A stretch of DNA of 64,000 nucleotides from Flavobacterium enshiense (GCF_022836875.1 NZ_CP090376.1:2604001-2668000); one strand, 5' to 3'. Shown: positions 1-8,194, counted from the first letter of the stretch. Program-made: numbers and translations. The notes: generated from the letters alone by a model not told the origin.

Positions 1-160
1 AATTATTCCTGCCCCATACCATCACATCAAAATTATCGCAAACTAGGGAGGCACTATACCCCCAAGCAGTGATTTTTTGTGCTTTTACAGTTCCGCTTAG
101 ACAAATTAATATGTTTAGTAAAATATATGTTACTTTTTTATTCTTTTTGTATTTTATCAT
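1..160 (-). CDS. Secreted protein, N-terminal fragment (possibly RCC1-repeat-like)
   Basis: This is the first 53 codons of a minus-strand gene that runs off the left edge. An in-frame TAA sits directly before the ATG at 158-160, which fixes the start. The N-terminus is basic, then has a hydrophobic stretch (about residues 11-22) and a VKAQ signal-peptidase-type site near residue 28, so export is likely. The mature part has two WG motifs (TAWGYS and VMVWGRN) separated by SLVCDNFD, a spacing that recalls RCC1-type beta-propeller repeats. That family assignment is inference from one repeat. Nothing can be said about the rest of the protein. Confidence 0.6.
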   Translation of the reverse strand, partial: MIKYKKNKKVTYILLNILICLSGTVKAQKITAWGYSASLVCDNFDVMVWGRNN

Positions 161-317
161 TTAATCTTCTTTTTTACACTTATTTATTATTAGTCTAATA
201 TTTTATTTTGCGAATGTAATAAAAAATGGAAAAAAGGCATAAGAAATAACTTCACAAAATAAGGGATGGTTATTAGAATTAGCAGAATAATGGCCTAGTT
301 GCTCAAGCATCCCGCTA

Positions 318-535
318 CAGATAGCGCGGATTTGTAATCCGCGCTAACAATCCATCGCTAGCGCGAGCTTCCAGCTCTTGCAAATAAAGAGTTTACTTGT
401 TTTAGAAATAGATATAAACTAGACTGCGGCCACGAGCAAGATACTCGCGGGAGCAAGAGCACGGTTTGCAAATCCGCGCTATCGGGAGCACAAATTACAC
501 CCGAGACTTTATCCGAACTGACGAAGTAAATCCCC
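318..535. repeat. Dispersed REP-like repeat cluster, copy A
   Basis: This gene-free stretch holds palindromes and a degenerate dispersed repeat. A perfect 11-bp inverted repeat with a 3-nt loop lies at 322-332/336-346 (arm core AGCGCGGATT), and the same arm sequence recurs near 471-483. A core of about 64 nt at 391-454 (GTTTACTTGTTTTAGAAATA at its left end) is about 80% identical to a second copy near 968-1031. A shared piece GAACnGACGAAGTAA occurs at about 515-529. The GC-rich arms differ strongly from the AT-rich surroundings. Open frames here are not genes. The rest of 161-656 shows nothing recognisable. Confidence 0.6.
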
Positions 536-656
536 AACATCGGATAGCAATTGATTTAGAAAGATTGGAATAAATTTAAATTCAAATCACTGCAAATCAA
601 ATACATACACCAAAAGATAACTGATTTTTCATTAAATTTGTTAAAATTATTACATC

Positions 657-821
657 ATGAGTAATTTATTAAAAATAGTATGTTTGGTAAGTGGTGCTGT
701 GGTGGCAGGTCTTCTTATTAAAAAATCACAAGAATCAGAAGAAGACAAATCCTCTGATTACAATAAGGGTTATATTGATGGTTATAATGATGGCTATGAT
801 GAAGGTAGAAGTAGCTATTGA
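657..821 (+). CDS. Small membrane-anchored protein with GY-rich repeat tail (54 aa)
   Basis: A 54-residue frame starts with ATG and is followed at once by a strong terminator hairpin, which supports a real transcription unit. Residues about 4-21 are hydrophobic (LLKIVCLVSGAVVAGLL) and could be a membrane anchor. A KK-SQESEED charged linker follows. The tail repeats a four-residue period: GYIDGYNDGYDEG. That spacing of glycines resembles the GX3 repeats seen in Yae1-type motifs, but homology is not shown. No function can be given. It lies between two repeat copies. Confidence 0.55.
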   Translation: MSNLLKIVCLVSGAVVAGLLIKKSQESEEDKSSDYNKGYIDGYNDGYDEGRSSY

Positions 822-828
822 TTCAAAA

Positions 829-869
829 AGAAATACAAAGGGCAACATGATGTTTCCCTTTGTATTTCT
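829..869 (+). terminator. Strong hairpin after the 54-aa gene
   Basis: A perfect 14-bp inverted repeat (829-842 AGAAATACAAAGGG with 856-869) and a 13-nt loop start 8 nt after the stop codon of the small gene. The T-run is weak, so this could terminate or protect the 3' end. Confidence 0.55.
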
Positions 870-885
870 AATTACCCCATAACGA

Positions 886-1040
886 GGATTTGCGCATGAG
901 CGAAAGCGAACCGACGAAGTAATCCGTGCCCCCGCTCCCGCGAGCATCTTGCTTGTGCACATAAAAAGTTTAGCTGTTTTAGAAATAGATTTAAACTAGA
1001 TTGCATCCACAAACTAGAAGCTCGCAGGAGCGGACGAAAT
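886..1040. repeat. Dispersed REP-like repeat cluster, copy B
   Basis: The second copy of the repeat seen at 318-535. The core is at 968-1031 (GTTTAGCTGTTTTAGAAATA at its left end), and GTTTA/TAAAC arms flank the conserved AGAAATAGAT part. The GAACCGACGAAGTAA piece lies at 908-922, before the core here but after it in copy A. Between this element and the next promoter (1040-1160) I see only AT-rich DNA with a small ACTCAATT-type inverted repeat at about 1049-1080. Confidence 0.55.
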
Positions 1041-1161
1041 AAAAAAATCTCAATTCTTTTTCTGACAAAAAATTGAGTTCCCTATTTAGACTAATAAAAT
1101 CCAATGAAAATTTTACACCTTTTTTAAATTATAAAATTTTACTAAAACACCACCCTATAGA

Positions 1162-1192
1162 TTGATATTCAGCAAATTAAAAAGTATCTTTG
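1162..1192 (+). promoter_or_regulatory. Bacteroidetes-type promoter
   Basis: A TTG at 1162-1164 and TATCTTTG at 1185-1192 are separated by 20 bp, matching the TTG/TAnnTTTG consensus. Transcription should start near 1198, giving a leader of about 12 nt before the ATG at 1210. Confidence 0.6.
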
Positions 1193-1209
1193 ATAAAAAA
1201 TAATCAGGT

Positions 1210-1467
1210 ATGGAAAAAATTGATATTCTTTTCAATGATGAGATATTTGCAGTAAATATTTCAACAGAAAATGTGTTTCCAAACAATCTTATTAAAGTTG
1301 AGTTTGAAGATAATCGGGAATTATTGGGAATAATTGAATCACCGGTTTATATAGAAGAAAAAAACTGTATGTTGTCATTTACACATATTGATGTAAAAAA
1401 CCGCGATCAGTTAGATCTGTTAATAAGTTTTGTTTTAGGCATTGAAAGCCGCTACTTCGAGAACTGA
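1210..1467 (+). CDS. Hypothetical small acidic protein (85 aa)
   Basis: An 85-residue acidic protein with no signal peptide or membrane segment. It alternates beta-type stretches (DILFNDEIFAVNIS, LIKVEFEDNRELLGIIE) with a C-terminal helix (RDQLDLLISFVLGIESRY), so it looks like a small cytoplasmic beta-rich fold. I do not recognise the family. A good Bacteroidetes-type promoter lies just upstream, which supports it as a real gene transcribed alone. Confidence 0.65.
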   Translation: MEKIDILFNDEIFAVNISTENVFPNNLIKVEFEDNRELLGIIESPVYIEEKNCMLSFTHIDVKNRDQLDLLISFVLGIESRYFEN

Positions 1468-1662
1468 TAATTTTTAACCCTCTGCACGCAAAGTCAGGGG
1501 ACTTTTCACAATACTATTTAAAGTAAAAAATATAAAAGGCTACAGCAATACGTTGTGGTTTTTTATTTTTGTTCTATATACGAATCCGCAAAATCTCCCA
1601 CATTTGCACAGCAGAGGAATACGGGAGGATGTGTGTCTTGCTCTGCTATTATCCGATATACG

Positions 1663-2232
1663 ATGAACAAAAGAGAACTGCTCTATTTTAAAAATACAGA
1701 TGAATGGCGGAAATGGTTGCATGAAAACCATAATTCGGCTGACGGAGTGTACCTCATTTTTTACAAAGTAGGCAGTTCATATGAAAGCATGCGATGGGAA
1801 GAAGCGGTTCAGGTAGCGCTTTGTTACGGATGGATTGATTCTACCGTTAAAAAACTGGATGATGAAAAACGACAACAGCTTTTTACACCCAGAAAAACCA
1901 AAAGCGTTTGGAGCAAAATAAACAAAGCGTATGTCGAGAAACTGATTGCAGAAAATTTAATGCATGAAAGCGGGTTGGCGAAAATTGAAATCGCCAAACA
2001 AAACGGTTCGTGGAATTCTTTGGATCACGTAGAAGAAATCATCATTCCCGATGACCTGCAGCGTGCCTTTGACGCAAACAAAACTGCCCTCGAGAATTAC
2101 AATAATTTCAGTTTTACTTACAAGAAAAGCTATCTATATTGGCTGAATCATGCGAAACGCGAAGAAACCCGAAAAAAGAGGATTGAAGAGATAATAAAAC
2201 TCTGTGAAGCCAATATAAAATCAAGGCAATAA
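1663..2232 (+). CDS. YdeI/OmpD-associated family protein
   Basis: A 189-residue cytoplasmic protein of the YdeI/OmpD-associated family (often annotated as a bacteriocin-protection protein). The N-terminal half has the family pattern: WRKWLHENHNSADGVYLIFYK, then SMRWEEAVQVALCYGWIDS, then an RKTKSVWSKINKAYVEKL-type segment. The C-terminal half ends with a SYLYWLNHAKREETRKKRIEE helix. I chose the ATG at 1663 because the open frame upstream (from 1555) encodes a 36-residue Cys/Ser-rich extension unlike the family. Biochemical function is unknown; the OmpD link comes from enteric homologs and may not apply here. Confidence 0.8.
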   Translation: MNKRELLYFKNTDEWRKWLHENHNSADGVYLIFYKVGSSYESMRWEEAVQVALCYGWIDSTVKKLDDEKRQQLFTPRKTKSVWSKINKAYVEKLIAENLMHESGLAKIEIAKQNGSWNSLDHVEEIIIPDDLQRAFDANKTALENYNNFSFTYKKSYLYWLNHAKREETRKKRIEEIIKLCEANIKSRQ

Positions 2233-2258
2233 TTATTTTCCGAAAAGTTAATACGAAG

Positions 2259-2291
2259 TTTGTATCCGATGCTTAAAAAGCTATAGCTTTG
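2259..2291 (+). promoter_or_regulatory. Bacteroidetes-type promoter
   Basis: TTTG at 2259-2262 and TAGCTTTG at 2284-2291 have a 21-bp spacer. The predicted start point near 2298 leaves a leader of about 11 nt before the ATG at 2309. Confidence 0.6.
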
Positions 2292-2308
2292 TGGTATAAT
2301 TTCAAGTA

Positions 2309-3508
2309 ATGATTAACCCTTCAATAAACGGATGGATCGACAAGTTTTTTGCTGAGCAAAAGCCATTGCTCCTCCCCTTTGTTGTGTATTCTTCCGTCTT
2401 TTACACCAATGTTCGAAAAACGGGGTTTATTTACGGGCATACGATTGGATTTGATGTTGAAAAACCCATCGACACCAAAGGCTGGACTTCCGAAGAAATT
2501 ACCAAAGTAGCTTTACTGAACACGCTTTATGGTATTTATGGATTAGTAACGCACGATGGGAATCCGAAAACCTTTATTGAAGAAACGATAAAATTTTACA
2601 AGCAGATGAACCCGGAAGGATTCAGCCTGTTGAAAAAAATGCTTCCGGGTTCCTCCAACAGTTACAAATTAGAGGAAATGATTGATGAACGGGTTCAGAC
2701 CAACGACAATATCATCAGTAAAAATTTCTCGCATATCTTAACCAATGCTCTGTTGTTCATGGATGTTTTGGCGTTTCGTCAATACCTGCTTCATCAGGAA
2801 ATTCCATCCAATTACGTAAAAAAACTGGAAGAAAAAATTATCAGCATTGTTTCATTGGCTTTAAAAACCAAATCCGTCAAATCCAATTATGACGATTTGC
2901 TGATAAAACTGTTCGAATCATCGGTTCGGTATACCAAATTCTCAAAAGTGGATGTTGAGAACATCGAAATGCTTCAACTCGACTATTTTACCTCTGAAAT
3001 TGAAAAAAATTATTTATTGGATATTGCAGGAATGGCGATGTGGAGTGATGATGTCCTTGAGCAACAGGAAAGCGATTTTCTATACCGATTAGCTGAGCTG
3101 CTAGACATTAGTGCCGATACCACAGCAAAGAGTATTGAATCTATTGATACGTTCATTAAACAATACCAAAAAGAAATTCCTTATTTCAAATATTCCAATC
3201 CGGTAAAACATTTTTACGATCAGGCAACCCAGAATGTAGCCGTTTTGATTACGCGAAACAAAAACCGATTAATCAAAGAGATTTCGCAAAGTGGAGAGCT
3301 CATGGTTTTACTGGCGCATTCCACAAGAAGGGATTTAGATTCAAAAGAAAAGAAAAGAGTAAAAAAACAGCTTTTGGATATCTGTAAAACGATTCCGTCA
3401 CTAACCATTTTCCTGCTGCCAGGCGGAGGATTATTACTTCCGATACTAATCAAATTCATTCCGAAAATGCTGCCTTCCGCATTTAACGAAAACTTAGATA
3501 TAGAATAA
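2309..3508 (+). CDS. LETM1-like (biofilm-associated type) protein
   Basis: A 399-residue protein without a signal peptide. Most of it is helical and of unknown fold. The C-terminal 60 residues carry the LETM1-like signature: KKRVKKQLLDICKTIPSL then TIFLLPGGGLLLPILIKF and IPKMLPSAFNE. In LETM1 this hydrophobic stretch sits in the membrane. Bacteroidota homologs are labelled LETM1-related biofilm-associated proteins. The gene has its own promoter and ends at a bidirectional terminator shared with the convergent carbonic anhydrase gene. A role in ion homeostasis or biofilm is inference by family only. Confidence 0.75.
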   Translation: MINPSINGWIDKFFAEQKPLLLPFVVYSSVFYTNVRKTGFIYGHTIGFDVEKPIDTKGWTSEEITKVALLNTLYGIYGLVTHDGNPKTFIEETIKFYKQMNPEGFSLLKKMLPGSSNSYKLEEMIDERVQTNDNIISKNFSHILTNALLFMDVLAFRQYLLHQEIPSNYVKKLEEKIISIVSLALKTKSVKSNYDDLLIKLFESSVRYTKFSKVDVENIEMLQLDYFTSEIEKNYLLDIAGMAMWSDDVLEQQESDFLYRLAELLDISADTTAKSIESIDTFIKQYQKEIPYFKYSNPVKHFYDQATQNVAVLITRNKNRLIKEISQSGELMVLLAHSTRRDLDSKEKKRVKKQLLDICKTIPSLTIFLLPGGGLLLPILIKFIPKMLPSAFNENLDIE

Positions 3509-3536
3509 AAAAGTCCCGTTTAAAACGGGACTTTTT
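3508..3536. terminator. Bidirectional terminator between convergent genes
   Basis: A 14-bp inverted repeat (AAAAAGTCCCGTTT and its complement) has A-runs and T-runs on both sides. It lies between the stop codons of the LETM1-like gene (plus) and the carbonic anhydrase gene (minus), so it can serve both. Confidence 0.85.
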
Positions 3537-3538
3537 AA

Positions 3539-4174
3539 TTAGAATTTCAATTGGTATACATCATCCAATTGTTCATTTGAACTGAAATTTACATTTAAAT
3601 CGGTCACATATCCTGAATTTAATCCGTAAACCCAACCATGAATACTCAATTCTTGTCCGTTTTTCCAAGCTGACTGAACAATCGATGTTTTTGCTAAATC
3701 AAATACTTGTTCTTTCACGTTGATTTCAACGAATTTATTGAATCGTTCCTTCTCGTCCAGAATAGAATCCAGATAAGTTTGGTGGTATCTGTAAATATCT
3801 TTAATATGACGGATCCAGTTATCGATAATACCGATAGATTCATTCCCCATAGCTGCTTTCACTCCACCACAACCGTAATGACCACAAACGATAATATGTT
3901 TGATTTTTAAAGCGTTTACAGCATAATCCAAAACACTTAACATATTCATATCACTATGAATCACCATATTAGCAATATTTCTGTGCACGAATACTTCACC
4001 AGGAGCAGCACCGATAATTTCATTAGCTGGCACACGGCTGTCTGAGCAACCAATCCATAATAAAGGCGGTTGTTGTCCTTTTGCCAAATCTTTGAAATAA
4101 TCTTTATCTATCGCTAATTTCTCTTCAACCCACTTTTTATTGTTCTCTAAAATCTTTTTATAAAAATCGCTCAT
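3539..4174 (-). CDS. can: Beta-carbonic anhydrase (first copy)
   Basis: A 211-residue beta-class carbonic anhydrase, which interconverts CO2 and bicarbonate in the cytoplasm. Zinc ligands are C43 (in GCSDSRVP), H99 and C102 (CGHYGCGG), and D45-R47 form the usual catalytic dyad. I used the ATG at 4174 (MSDFYKK), which fits the family start; a 7-residue extension to 4195 is possible. A second, divergent carbonic anhydrase and a SulP transporter lie upstream on the same strand with gaps of 44 and 55 nt, so the three probably form one operon for bicarbonate supply. Confidence 0.93.
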   Translation of the reverse strand: MSDFYKKILENNKKWVEEKLAIDKDYFKDLAKGQQPPLLWIGCSDSRVPANEIIGAAPGEVFVHRNIANMVIHSDMNMLSVLDYAVNALKIKHIIVCGHYGCGGVKAAMGNESIGIIDNWIRHIKDIYRYHQTYLDSILDEKERFNKFVEINVKEQVFDLAKTSIVQSAWKNGQELSIHGWVYGLNSGYVTDLNVNFSSNEQLDDVYQLKF

Positions 4175-4218
4175 CGTATGTTTTTGTAATAACAAATGTA
4201 CTTAAAAAAACAAAAAAA

Positions 4219-4902
4219 TTAGTTTACCAATTCTTTTAAACTTAATTGAGGATTTAGTTCGTCCTTAATAAATTCAGTGTCTTGATAAAATTCTACCATT
4301 CCCGTTTCAATGTTGTACATAGCGCCAATAATACCTATTTCGCCATTTTCAATCATTTGCTCCAAAATGTAACTTCTTTGGACAATTGATTTAACAGTAC
4401 GTTTTACATTGATTTCAGCAACATTTTCTACAAATTGGCCATTTTTAGAATTTCGTTCCACATTAGTTTCCTGCTCTTCATAAACAGCAGGTTGCAATTT
4501 TGATAATAATTCAGTTAAATTACCCATTTCTACATGGTCACAAGCTCCTTTTACGGCTCCACATTTGGTATGCCCTAAAACAACAATTAATTTAGAACCG
4601 GCAACTTTACAAGCAAATTCCATACTACCTAAAATATCTGTATTGACTACATTCCCAGCAATACGAATAGAAAAAACATCCCCTAATCCTTGATCGAAAA
4701 TCAGCTCAGCAGATGTACGGCTATCGATACAGCTCAAAATTGTCGCAAAAGGCCATTGACCGTCTCTAGTATCGTTAACCTGTTCTAATAAGTCGCGATG
4801 CAATTTTAAATTATTTACAAAGCGATTGTTACCTTCTTTCAAAAGTTCTAAAGCTTTTCTTGGTGCAATTTGTGATTGTAATTCTTTATTTAAAGTTCTC
4901 AT
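4219..4902 (-). CDS. Beta-carbonic anhydrase (second copy)
   Basis: A 227-residue beta-carbonic anhydrase only distantly similar to its neighbour. Zinc ligands are C58 (SCIDSRTS), H111 and C114 (GHTKCGAV), with D60-R62 as the dyad. It has the long N-terminal helix (RKALELLKEGNNRFVNN) of the cyanobacterial/plant-like subgroup, so the pair came from different branches and is not a recent duplication. I preferred the ATG at 4902 over the upstream one at 4929, whose extension is a lysine/asparagine-rich leader. No signal peptide is seen. Confidence 0.92.
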   Translation of the reverse strand: MRTLNKELQSQIAPRKALELLKEGNNRFVNNLKLHRDLLEQVNDTRDGQWPFATILSCIDSRTSAELIFDQGLGDVFSIRIAGNVVNTDILGSMEFACKVAGSKLIVVLGHTKCGAVKGACDHVEMGNLTELLSKLQPAVYEEQETNVERNSKNGQFVENVAEINVKRTVKSIVQRSYILEQMIENGEIGIIGAMYNIETGMVEFYQDTEFIKDELNPQLSLKELVN

Positions 4903-4957
4903 ATTATTTTTTATTTTTTTGTTCAGCAAAAATATGCCTTTCTTATTATTGTATCTT

Positions 4958-6622
4958 TTAGTTCGTTGTCAACTCATTTATCACCTCTTTATGTGACGAA
5001 ATAGCATTTTTTCTGTAATCTATTAAAGCATTATGCTCCATGAAAACGTGGTTGTTTTCGTATTTTGAATTTTCAAGTTGGTAAGCTTCTTTAAAACCAA
5101 TCAGCGAAACTTCAATCCTTTTATCAACAGCATTGATATGCTTAAACTCTTTTATCAGATCTATAACATCATGGGCAATATACACCGTATCAGACGCATT
5201 GATTACCACTCTCGAATCTTCTGGAAGATTATTTAATGTTAGTTTTATTGCTGCTTTATTTAAAAAGGATACTTCCTGTGCCAAATCGATATGAATAATG
5301 TCTCCATCCTCATATTCTTCTTTACGGAAATAATAAGCTCTCTTCAGATTTCCTCTTAAAACAAAAATGATACTGATTACCATTCCAAGCGCAACTCCTT
5401 TAAGAAGATCAAGGAAAACAACCGCTAAAAGTGTCGCAATAAAAGGTACAAACTGATATTTACCTTTTTCCCAGAAATGCATGATTGTTGCCGGTTTAGC
5501 CAACTTATACCCTACTAGTAACAAAACAGCCGCTAAAGTGGCCAACGGAATTTTATTTAAAAATGCAGGTATGGCCAAAACACTTACCAACAACAGAATT
5601 CCGTGTGCAATTGTAGACATTTTGGATTTTGCTCCGGCATTTACATTGGCAGATGTACGAACAACAACCGATGTTAATGGTAAACCGCCCAAAAGAGAAC
5701 TTACCATGTTTCCTATACCTTGTGCACGCAATTCTACATTCGTGTCGGTGAATCTTTTTTGCGGATCTAAACGGTCGGCCGCTTCTATACAAAGCAAGCT
5801 TTCTATTGATGCCACAATTGCGATTGTCAAAGCGACAATCCAAACTTTAGGATTCGTTATGGAAGCAAAATCAGGAAGCAGGAACATCGCCTTAAAATCG
5901 TCTACAGAAGAAGGTACAGGCAATGAAACCAAATGTTCTTTAGCGATGGCAAGTGAGCTCCCCGACGACGTGAAAATTTCATTCAGAACTACGCCGACAA
6001 TTACAGCAACTAAAGCACCCGGAATTAATTTAAACTTCTTAAGAAAGGGAAATTTATCCCAGGAAATCAATATTATCAACGAAATAATCGTGATAACCAC
6101 AGAACCTAACTGAATATAATCCAGTGCGCCAAATAAGGAGGAAAAAGTATTACCTCCATCCGCCTGAATGAAAGCCTCATCTCCTTCAAAATTGGCGTCA
6201 TAACCGACTGCGTGAGGCAATTGTTTCAGGATTATGATAACACCAATACCCGCTAACATCCCTTCAATCACATTCATTGGAAAATAATTGGAGATACTTC
6301 CCGCTTTCAAAAAGCCTAAAGCCAATTGAATCAAACCTGCCAGAAAAACAGCCATCAGGAAAATATTGAATGCGCCGAAATCTGTAATCGCAGTAAGCAC
6401 AATGGCCGTTAAACCAGCCGCAGGCCCGGAAACACTCACGTGGGATTTACTCAAATACCCAACAACAATTCCACCTATTGCACCAGCAATAATACCTGAG
6501 AAAAGCGGTGCGCCAGAAGCCATGGCAATACCTAAACACAATGGTAAAGCCACTAGAAAAACAACCAATCCTGAAGGTAAATCAGAATTCAGGCTGCCAA
6601 AAATATTTGTCTTTTTTGTCAT
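4958..6622 (-). CDS. SulP family anion transporter (probable bicarbonate transporter)
   Basis: A 554-residue SLC26/SulP permease. It opens with DLPSGLVVFLVALPLCLGIA, the family signature, continues with about 12-14 membrane segments (for example SGIIAGAIGGIVVGYLSKS and SVSGPAAGLTAIV), and ends with a STAS-like cytoplasmic domain (about residues 430-530: HIDLAQEVSFLNKAAIKLTL). Family members move sulfate, bicarbonate or other anions. Two carbonic anhydrase genes follow it on the same strand, which argues for bicarbonate (BicA-like) here. No cysteine biosynthesis genes are nearby. Substrate remains inference. Confidence 0.88.
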   Translation of the reverse strand: MTKKTNIFGSLNSDLPSGLVVFLVALPLCLGIAMASGAPLFSGIIAGAIGGIVVGYLSKSHVSVSGPAAGLTAIVLTAITDFGAFNIFLMAVFLAGLIQLALGFLKAGSISNYFPMNVIEGMLAGIGVIIILKQLPHAVGYDANFEGDEAFIQADGGNTFSSLFGALDYIQLGSVVITIISLIILISWDKFPFLKKFKLIPGALVAVIVGVVLNEIFTSSGSSLAIAKEHLVSLPVPSSVDDFKAMFLLPDFASITNPKVWIVALTIAIVASIESLLCIEAADRLDPQKRFTDTNVELRAQGIGNMVSSLLGGLPLTSVVVRTSANVNAGAKSKMSTIAHGILLLVSVLAIPAFLNKIPLATLAAVLLLVGYKLAKPATIMHFWEKGKYQFVPFIATLLAVVFLDLLKGVALGMVISIIFVLRGNLKRAYYFRKEEYEDGDIIHIDLAQEVSFLNKAAIKLTLNNLPEDSRVVINASDTVYIAHDVIDLIKEFKHINAVDKRIEVSLIGFKEAYQLENSKYENNHVFMEHNALIDYRKNAISSHKEVINELTTN

Positions 6623-6708
6623 AACCGATAAAATATAATATAATTAATACTCCAGACACGAGTACGTATCTGACAGATAATCAATAAAAAATTGATTTTT
6701 AAATTACA

Positions 6709-6993
6709 TTATGCTTTTTCGGGGGGTGGGGAAAAAATTTCTTCAGAAACATTATCGTGCTTCTGTTCATTTTGAAAGTTAACGGTAATCTTTTTTTCAG
6801 GGAATTTTACAGTCTCAAAATGAAATACTGCCGCGATGCCTACAGGAATTTCTTTTATTTCTTTTTGAACTTCTTCTTCTGAAAGAGAGTAAAACATAGA
6901 TGTATCGTTATCACCTTCCAGCATACCCACAATGGTTGGGGTCGCTAAAAAAGTCATAAATAAAAAAAGTACTATGTTTACCCAAATCTTCAT
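6709..6993 (-). CDS. Small membrane/secreted hypothetical protein upstream of SulP
   Basis: A 94-residue protein with an N-terminal hydrophobic segment (residues about 4-20, IVLFLFMTFLATPTIVG) that is either a signal peptide or an anchor. The rest is hydrophilic and acidic, with a C-terminal EEIFSPPPEKA. It is 86 nt upstream of the SulP gene on the same strand and may be the first gene of that operon. I do not recognise the family. Confidence 0.6.
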   Translation of the reverse strand: MKIWVNIVLFLFMTFLATPTIVGMLEGDNDTSMFYSLSEEEVQKEIKEIPVGIAAVFHFETVKFPEKKITVNFQNEQKHDNVSEEIFSPPPEKA

Positions 6994-7240
6994 GCCGCGA
7001 AATTAAAAAATAAAAAAGAGACTGAAAGCATATTGTGAAATATTTAATACAACTATACTTTCATACCATTAAAAGAGAAAAAAATCACATTTCCTCTTCC
7101 ATCCAGGCTTTCAACATTTGAAATATTTTTACCGTCTTTTATATTAGTTATTATAGCGAAACAAAATTATTTGAAAATTTCACGGCTCACCAATAAATTA
7201 AATTGATAGATTTTATAATTTTATCGAAAATATTTATCTT

Positions 7241-8194
7241 ATGACTATTACTCAATTATATTATGTTTTAGCTGTTGCAGAACACAAGAACTTCACCTTG
7301 GCAGCAGAAAAATGTTTTGTGACACAGCCGACCCTGAGTATGCAGATTCAAAAGTTGGAAGAAGAATTAGACATTCAGATTTTCGACAGAAGTAAAAAAC
7401 CGATTCAACTGACCGAAATCGGCGCCAAAATAGTTCAACAGGCAAAAAACATTGTCAATGAATCAGACAGAATAAAAGATATAGTCGATCAGCAAAAAGG
7501 ATATTTTGGAGGCGAGTTTAAAATAGGTATCATTCCAACCATTATGCCTACCCTATTACCAATGTTCTTAAATAACTTCATCAAAAAGTATCCAAAAATC
7601 AATTTGATCATTGAGGAACATAATACCGAGGAGATTATCAAACGATTAAAAAGCGGTCATCTGGATGCTGCCATTGCGGCAACTCCATTAGAAGAAGAAT
7701 CCATAAAGGAAATTGTTTTGTATTACGAACCTTTTGTGGGTTATTTTCCTGAAAACCATAAAAATATCAGTAAAGAAGAAATCGATGTAGACGATCTGGA
7801 CCCGGAGAACATATTACTTTTACAGGATGGCCATTGTTTTAGGGACGGAATCCTGAACTTGTGCAAAAATGCCAATCTTAAACGTGACAGTCATTTTCAA
7901 ATTGAAAGCGGAAGTTTTGAAACATTAATCAAACTGGCTGACGAAGGATTAGGAATAACACTCTTACCATATTTACACACATTGGATTTAAGTGAGAAGA
8001 CCAAATTAAACCTGCGTCATTTTAAAGAGCCCAGACCAGCTCGAGAAGTAAGCTTAATATTCCCGAAAAACGAACTCAAAATACACATCATCGATGCCCT
8101 AAGAACAACTATTTCAGGTGTCGTAAAAGGGGCAATTGCCTTTCACAATGTGCAGATTATCAGTCCGCTGTCAAAAAATAAAAGGAGCTCTTAG
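7241..8194 (+). CDS. oxyR: OxyR-type LysR family regulator
   Basis: A 317-residue LysR-type regulator. Residues 1-60 are the winged HTH (TLAAEKCFVTQPTLSMQIQK) and the rest is the sensor domain. Two cysteines fall at positions 199 and 208 (DGHCFRDGILNLC), the same numbers and spacing as the peroxide-sensing disulfide pair of E. coli OxyR. This is strong evidence for a hydrogen-peroxide sensor that activates catalase and peroxidase genes. It points away from the SulP/carbonic anhydrase cluster. Its TAG stop lies in the loop of its own terminator. Confidence 0.92.
   Translation: MTITQLYYVLAVAEHKNFTLAAEKCFVTQPTLSMQIQKLEEELDIQIFDRSKKPIQLTEIGAKIVQQAKNIVNESDRIKDIVDQQKGYFGGEFKIGIIPTIMPTLLPMFLNNFIKKYPKINLIIEEHNTEEIIKRLKSGHLDAAIAATPLEEESIKEIVLYYEPFVGYFPENHKNISKEEIDVDDLDPENILLLQDGHCFRDGILNLCKNANLKRDSHFQIESGSFETLIKLADEGLGITLLPYLHTLDLSEKTKLNLRHFKEPRPAREVSLIFPKNELKIHIIDALRTTISGVVKGAIAFHNVQIISPLSKNKRSS

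Noticed and set aside
358..962. Several 60-75 codon open frames in the left repeat region
   Set aside because: They consist of repeat and palindrome sequence (or overlap the 54-aa gene out of frame) and differ between the two copies.
1555..1662. N-terminal extension of the YdeI-like gene
   Set aside because: The 36 extra residues are Cys/Ser-rich and unlike the family, and the ATG at 1663 gives a normal length.
5481..6113. A 210-codon plus-strand open frame inside the SulP gene
   Set aside because: It lies fully antisense to a clear SulP coding region and its translation has no family pattern; it mirrors the codon bias of the real gene.
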